The position numbers were made by a program, and so were the translations under genes. Shown here one piece after another: positions 8,163 through 8,603 of a stretch of 8,603 nucleotides of DNA. A model generated the notes under the pieces. It was not told the origin of the DNA and searched no databases. It saw only the letters and a list, made by a program, of their open reading frames with translations. The DNA lies in assembly GCA_027064285.1 (NCBI GenBank), contig JAMOPX010000179.1, positions 1-8,603 of the forward strand, in the 5' to 3' direction. The stretch comes from Desulfobacterales bacterium. GTDB taxonomy: Bacteria > Desulfobacterota > DSM-4660 > Desulfatiglandales > JALVZP01. Position 1 is the first letter of the stretch. Every line of letters starts with the position of its first letter.

Positions 8163-8469
8163 ACTGGATGAGGTAAAGGAGGCGCTGAATGAAATAGGTA
8201 TTCATGGAATGACCATAACAGAGGTAAAAGGTTATGGAAGGCAGAAAGGACATAAGGAGATATATAGAGGAGCAGAATATGTAGTGGACTTTATCCCAAA
8301 GGTGAAGATAGAGGTTGTGGTGGAAACAGAGCTGGTAGAAAAGGTGGTAAATACTATACAAAAGGCTGCATATACAGGAAAAATAGGGGATGGAAAGATA
8401 TTTGTTCTACCTATAGAACAGGTAATACGCATAAGAACAGGTGAAAGGGGGAAAGATGCATTATTATAA
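8128..8469 (+). CDS. glnB: Nitrogen regulatory protein PII
   Basis: PII is a cytoplasmic trimer that binds ATP or ADP and 2-oxoglutarate and controls nitrogen assimilation enzymes, regulators or ammonium channels. The 113-residue length matches the family (about 112). MRKVEAIIKPFKLDEVKEAL is the typical N-terminus. The T-loop RGAEYVVDF (47-55) contains Tyr51, the uridylylation site of the GlnB class. TGKIGDGKIFVLPIEQ (83-98) with RIRTGERG (101-108) is the C-terminal PII signature and part of the nucleotide pocket. With Tyr51 present and glnD directly upstream, uridylylation is likely the working control here. The start overlaps glnD by 35 bases in another frame. GlnB rather than GlnK is chosen from the T-loop and the glnD neighbour; if the gene beyond the window is amtB, GlnK would be the better name. 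Confidence 0.93.
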   Translation: MRKVEAIIKPFKLDEVKEALNEIGIHGMTITEVKGYGRQKGHKEIYRGAEYVVDFIPKVKIEVVVETELVEKVVNTIQKAAYTGKIGDGKIFVLPIEQVIRIRTGERGKDALL

Positions 8470-8492
8470 AACTCGCAGGAGGTTAAAAACAG

Positions 8493-8521
8493 TTAACAAA
8501 AAGTGTATATTAGCATACAAT
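8493..8521 (+). promoter_or_regulatory. Sigma-70-like promoter for the gene beyond the right edge
   Basis: TTAACA (8493-8498) and TACAAT (8516-8521) each match the -35 and -10 consensus at five of six positions, with the ideal 17-base spacer (8499-8515). Transcription would begin near 8528 and give a leader of roughly 60 bases before the next gene. It lies 24 bases after the glnB stop. This suggests that the downstream gene can be expressed apart from the pncB-glnB transcript. It is a match by eye in AT-rich DNA, so a chance fit is possible. Confidence 0.5.
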
Positions 8522-8542
8522 AATATTCATATAGAAACAGGT

Positions 8543-8562
8543 GCTTTTAAGTGCATAAAAGC
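8543..8562 (+). other. 7-bp hairpin in the leader of the next gene
   Basis: GCTTTTA (8543-8549) pairs perfectly with TAAAAGC (8556-8562) around the 6-nt loop AGTGCA, followed by TTTT (8563-8566) and then the next ribosome binding site. It could act as a weak attenuator, a 5' stabiliser or a poor terminator for the operon. The stem has only two G-C pairs, so termination efficiency would be low. The structure is visible; its role is open. Confidence 0.4.
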
Positions 8563-8567
8563 TTTTA

Positions 8568-8574
8568 GAGGAGG
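8568..8574 (+). promoter_or_regulatory. Ribosome binding site of a gene cut off by the right edge
   Basis: GAGGAGG is a strong Shine-Dalgarno. The best start after it is TTG at 8587 (12 bases on, reading M-I-T-V-Q), a somewhat long spacing. The ATG at 8601 is 26 bases away and too far. Only five codons are visible, so the product cannot be named. After glnD-glnB, a glutamine synthetase or ammonium transporter gene would be usual, but that comes from context and not from sequence. Confidence 0.5.
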
Positions 8575-8603
8575 AAGTAAGAAGAATTGATTACAGTCCA
8601 ATG

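Larger units (their letters stand above)
285..8469 (+). other. Probable six-gene operon pncB to glnB
   Basis: Six plus-strand genes run without a gap larger than 3 bases. The overlaps are 14 (pncB/helicase), 14 (helicase/ykgJ), 26 (ykgJ/comF) and 35 (glnD/glnB), with a 3-base gap at comF/glnD. There is no room for separate promoters or terminators between the genes, other than inside coding sequence. The two 14-base overlaps share one shape, ATGAAG, five bases, then TGA. A single transcript is inferred from packing only. Confidence 0.75.

Noticed and set aside
8539..8554. Sigma-54 promoter (GG...GC near 8540) ahead of a nitrogen gene
   Set aside because: The GG-to-GC spacing is 11 rather than 10 bases, and the surrounding TGGCAC/TTGC consensus is poor.
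8543..8566. Rho-independent terminator after glnB
   Set aside because: The stem has only two G-C pairs and the T run is four; kept only as a hairpin of unknown role.
8601..8603. ATG at the right edge as start of the next gene
   Set aside because: It is 26 bases from the only strong ribosome binding site; TTG at 8587 fits better, though neither is certain.

Overview
The window looks like bacterial chromosome, AT-rich, with heavy use of ATA for isoleucine and AGA/AGG for arginine. All real genes lie on the plus strand. The proteins are ordinary housekeeping families. The base composition, codon use and a glnD-glnB pair would suit a low-GC, possibly thermophilic lineage such as a Thermodesulfovibrio-like Nitrospirota or an Aquificales-like bacterium. 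That placement is a guess from style, not from any marker.

Layout. Positions 1-248 are the decayed 3' end of an IS630-family transposase gene. It carries a very small inversion (27-65) between two perfect 8-bp inverted repeats; flipping it back restores the transposase reading frame. Positions 285-8469 are a tightly packed six-gene run: nicotinate phosphoribosyltransferase (pncB), an MrfA-type helicase fused to a DEDD exonuclease domain, a YkgJ-type cysteine-cluster protein, a ComF-type phosphoribosyltransferase, the PII uridylyltransferase/uridylyl-removing enzyme GlnD, and the PII protein GlnB. Four of the five junctions overlap (14, 14, 26 and 35 bases) and the fifth has a 3-base gap, so one transcript with translational coupling is likely. 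Positions 8470-8603 are non-coding: a good sigma-70-like promoter, a 7-bp hairpin and a strong ribosome binding site for a gene that lies almost wholly beyond the window.

How the genes fit together. GlnD modifies Tyr51 of GlnB according to nitrogen status, so enzyme and substrate are made from adjacent genes. PncB supplies NAD by salvage using PRPP, and ComF carries the same PRPP-binding fold. The helicase-nuclease resembles a fused MrfA-MrfB DNA repair pair (mitomycin-type lesion repair in Bacillus). No common pathway joins all six, so this is best read as a housekeeping operon.

The two most distinctive observations are the micro-inversion in the IS remnant and the helicase-exonuclease fusion. 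I see no CRISPR array, tRNA, rRNA or phage gene, and no evidence of an undescribed defence system.
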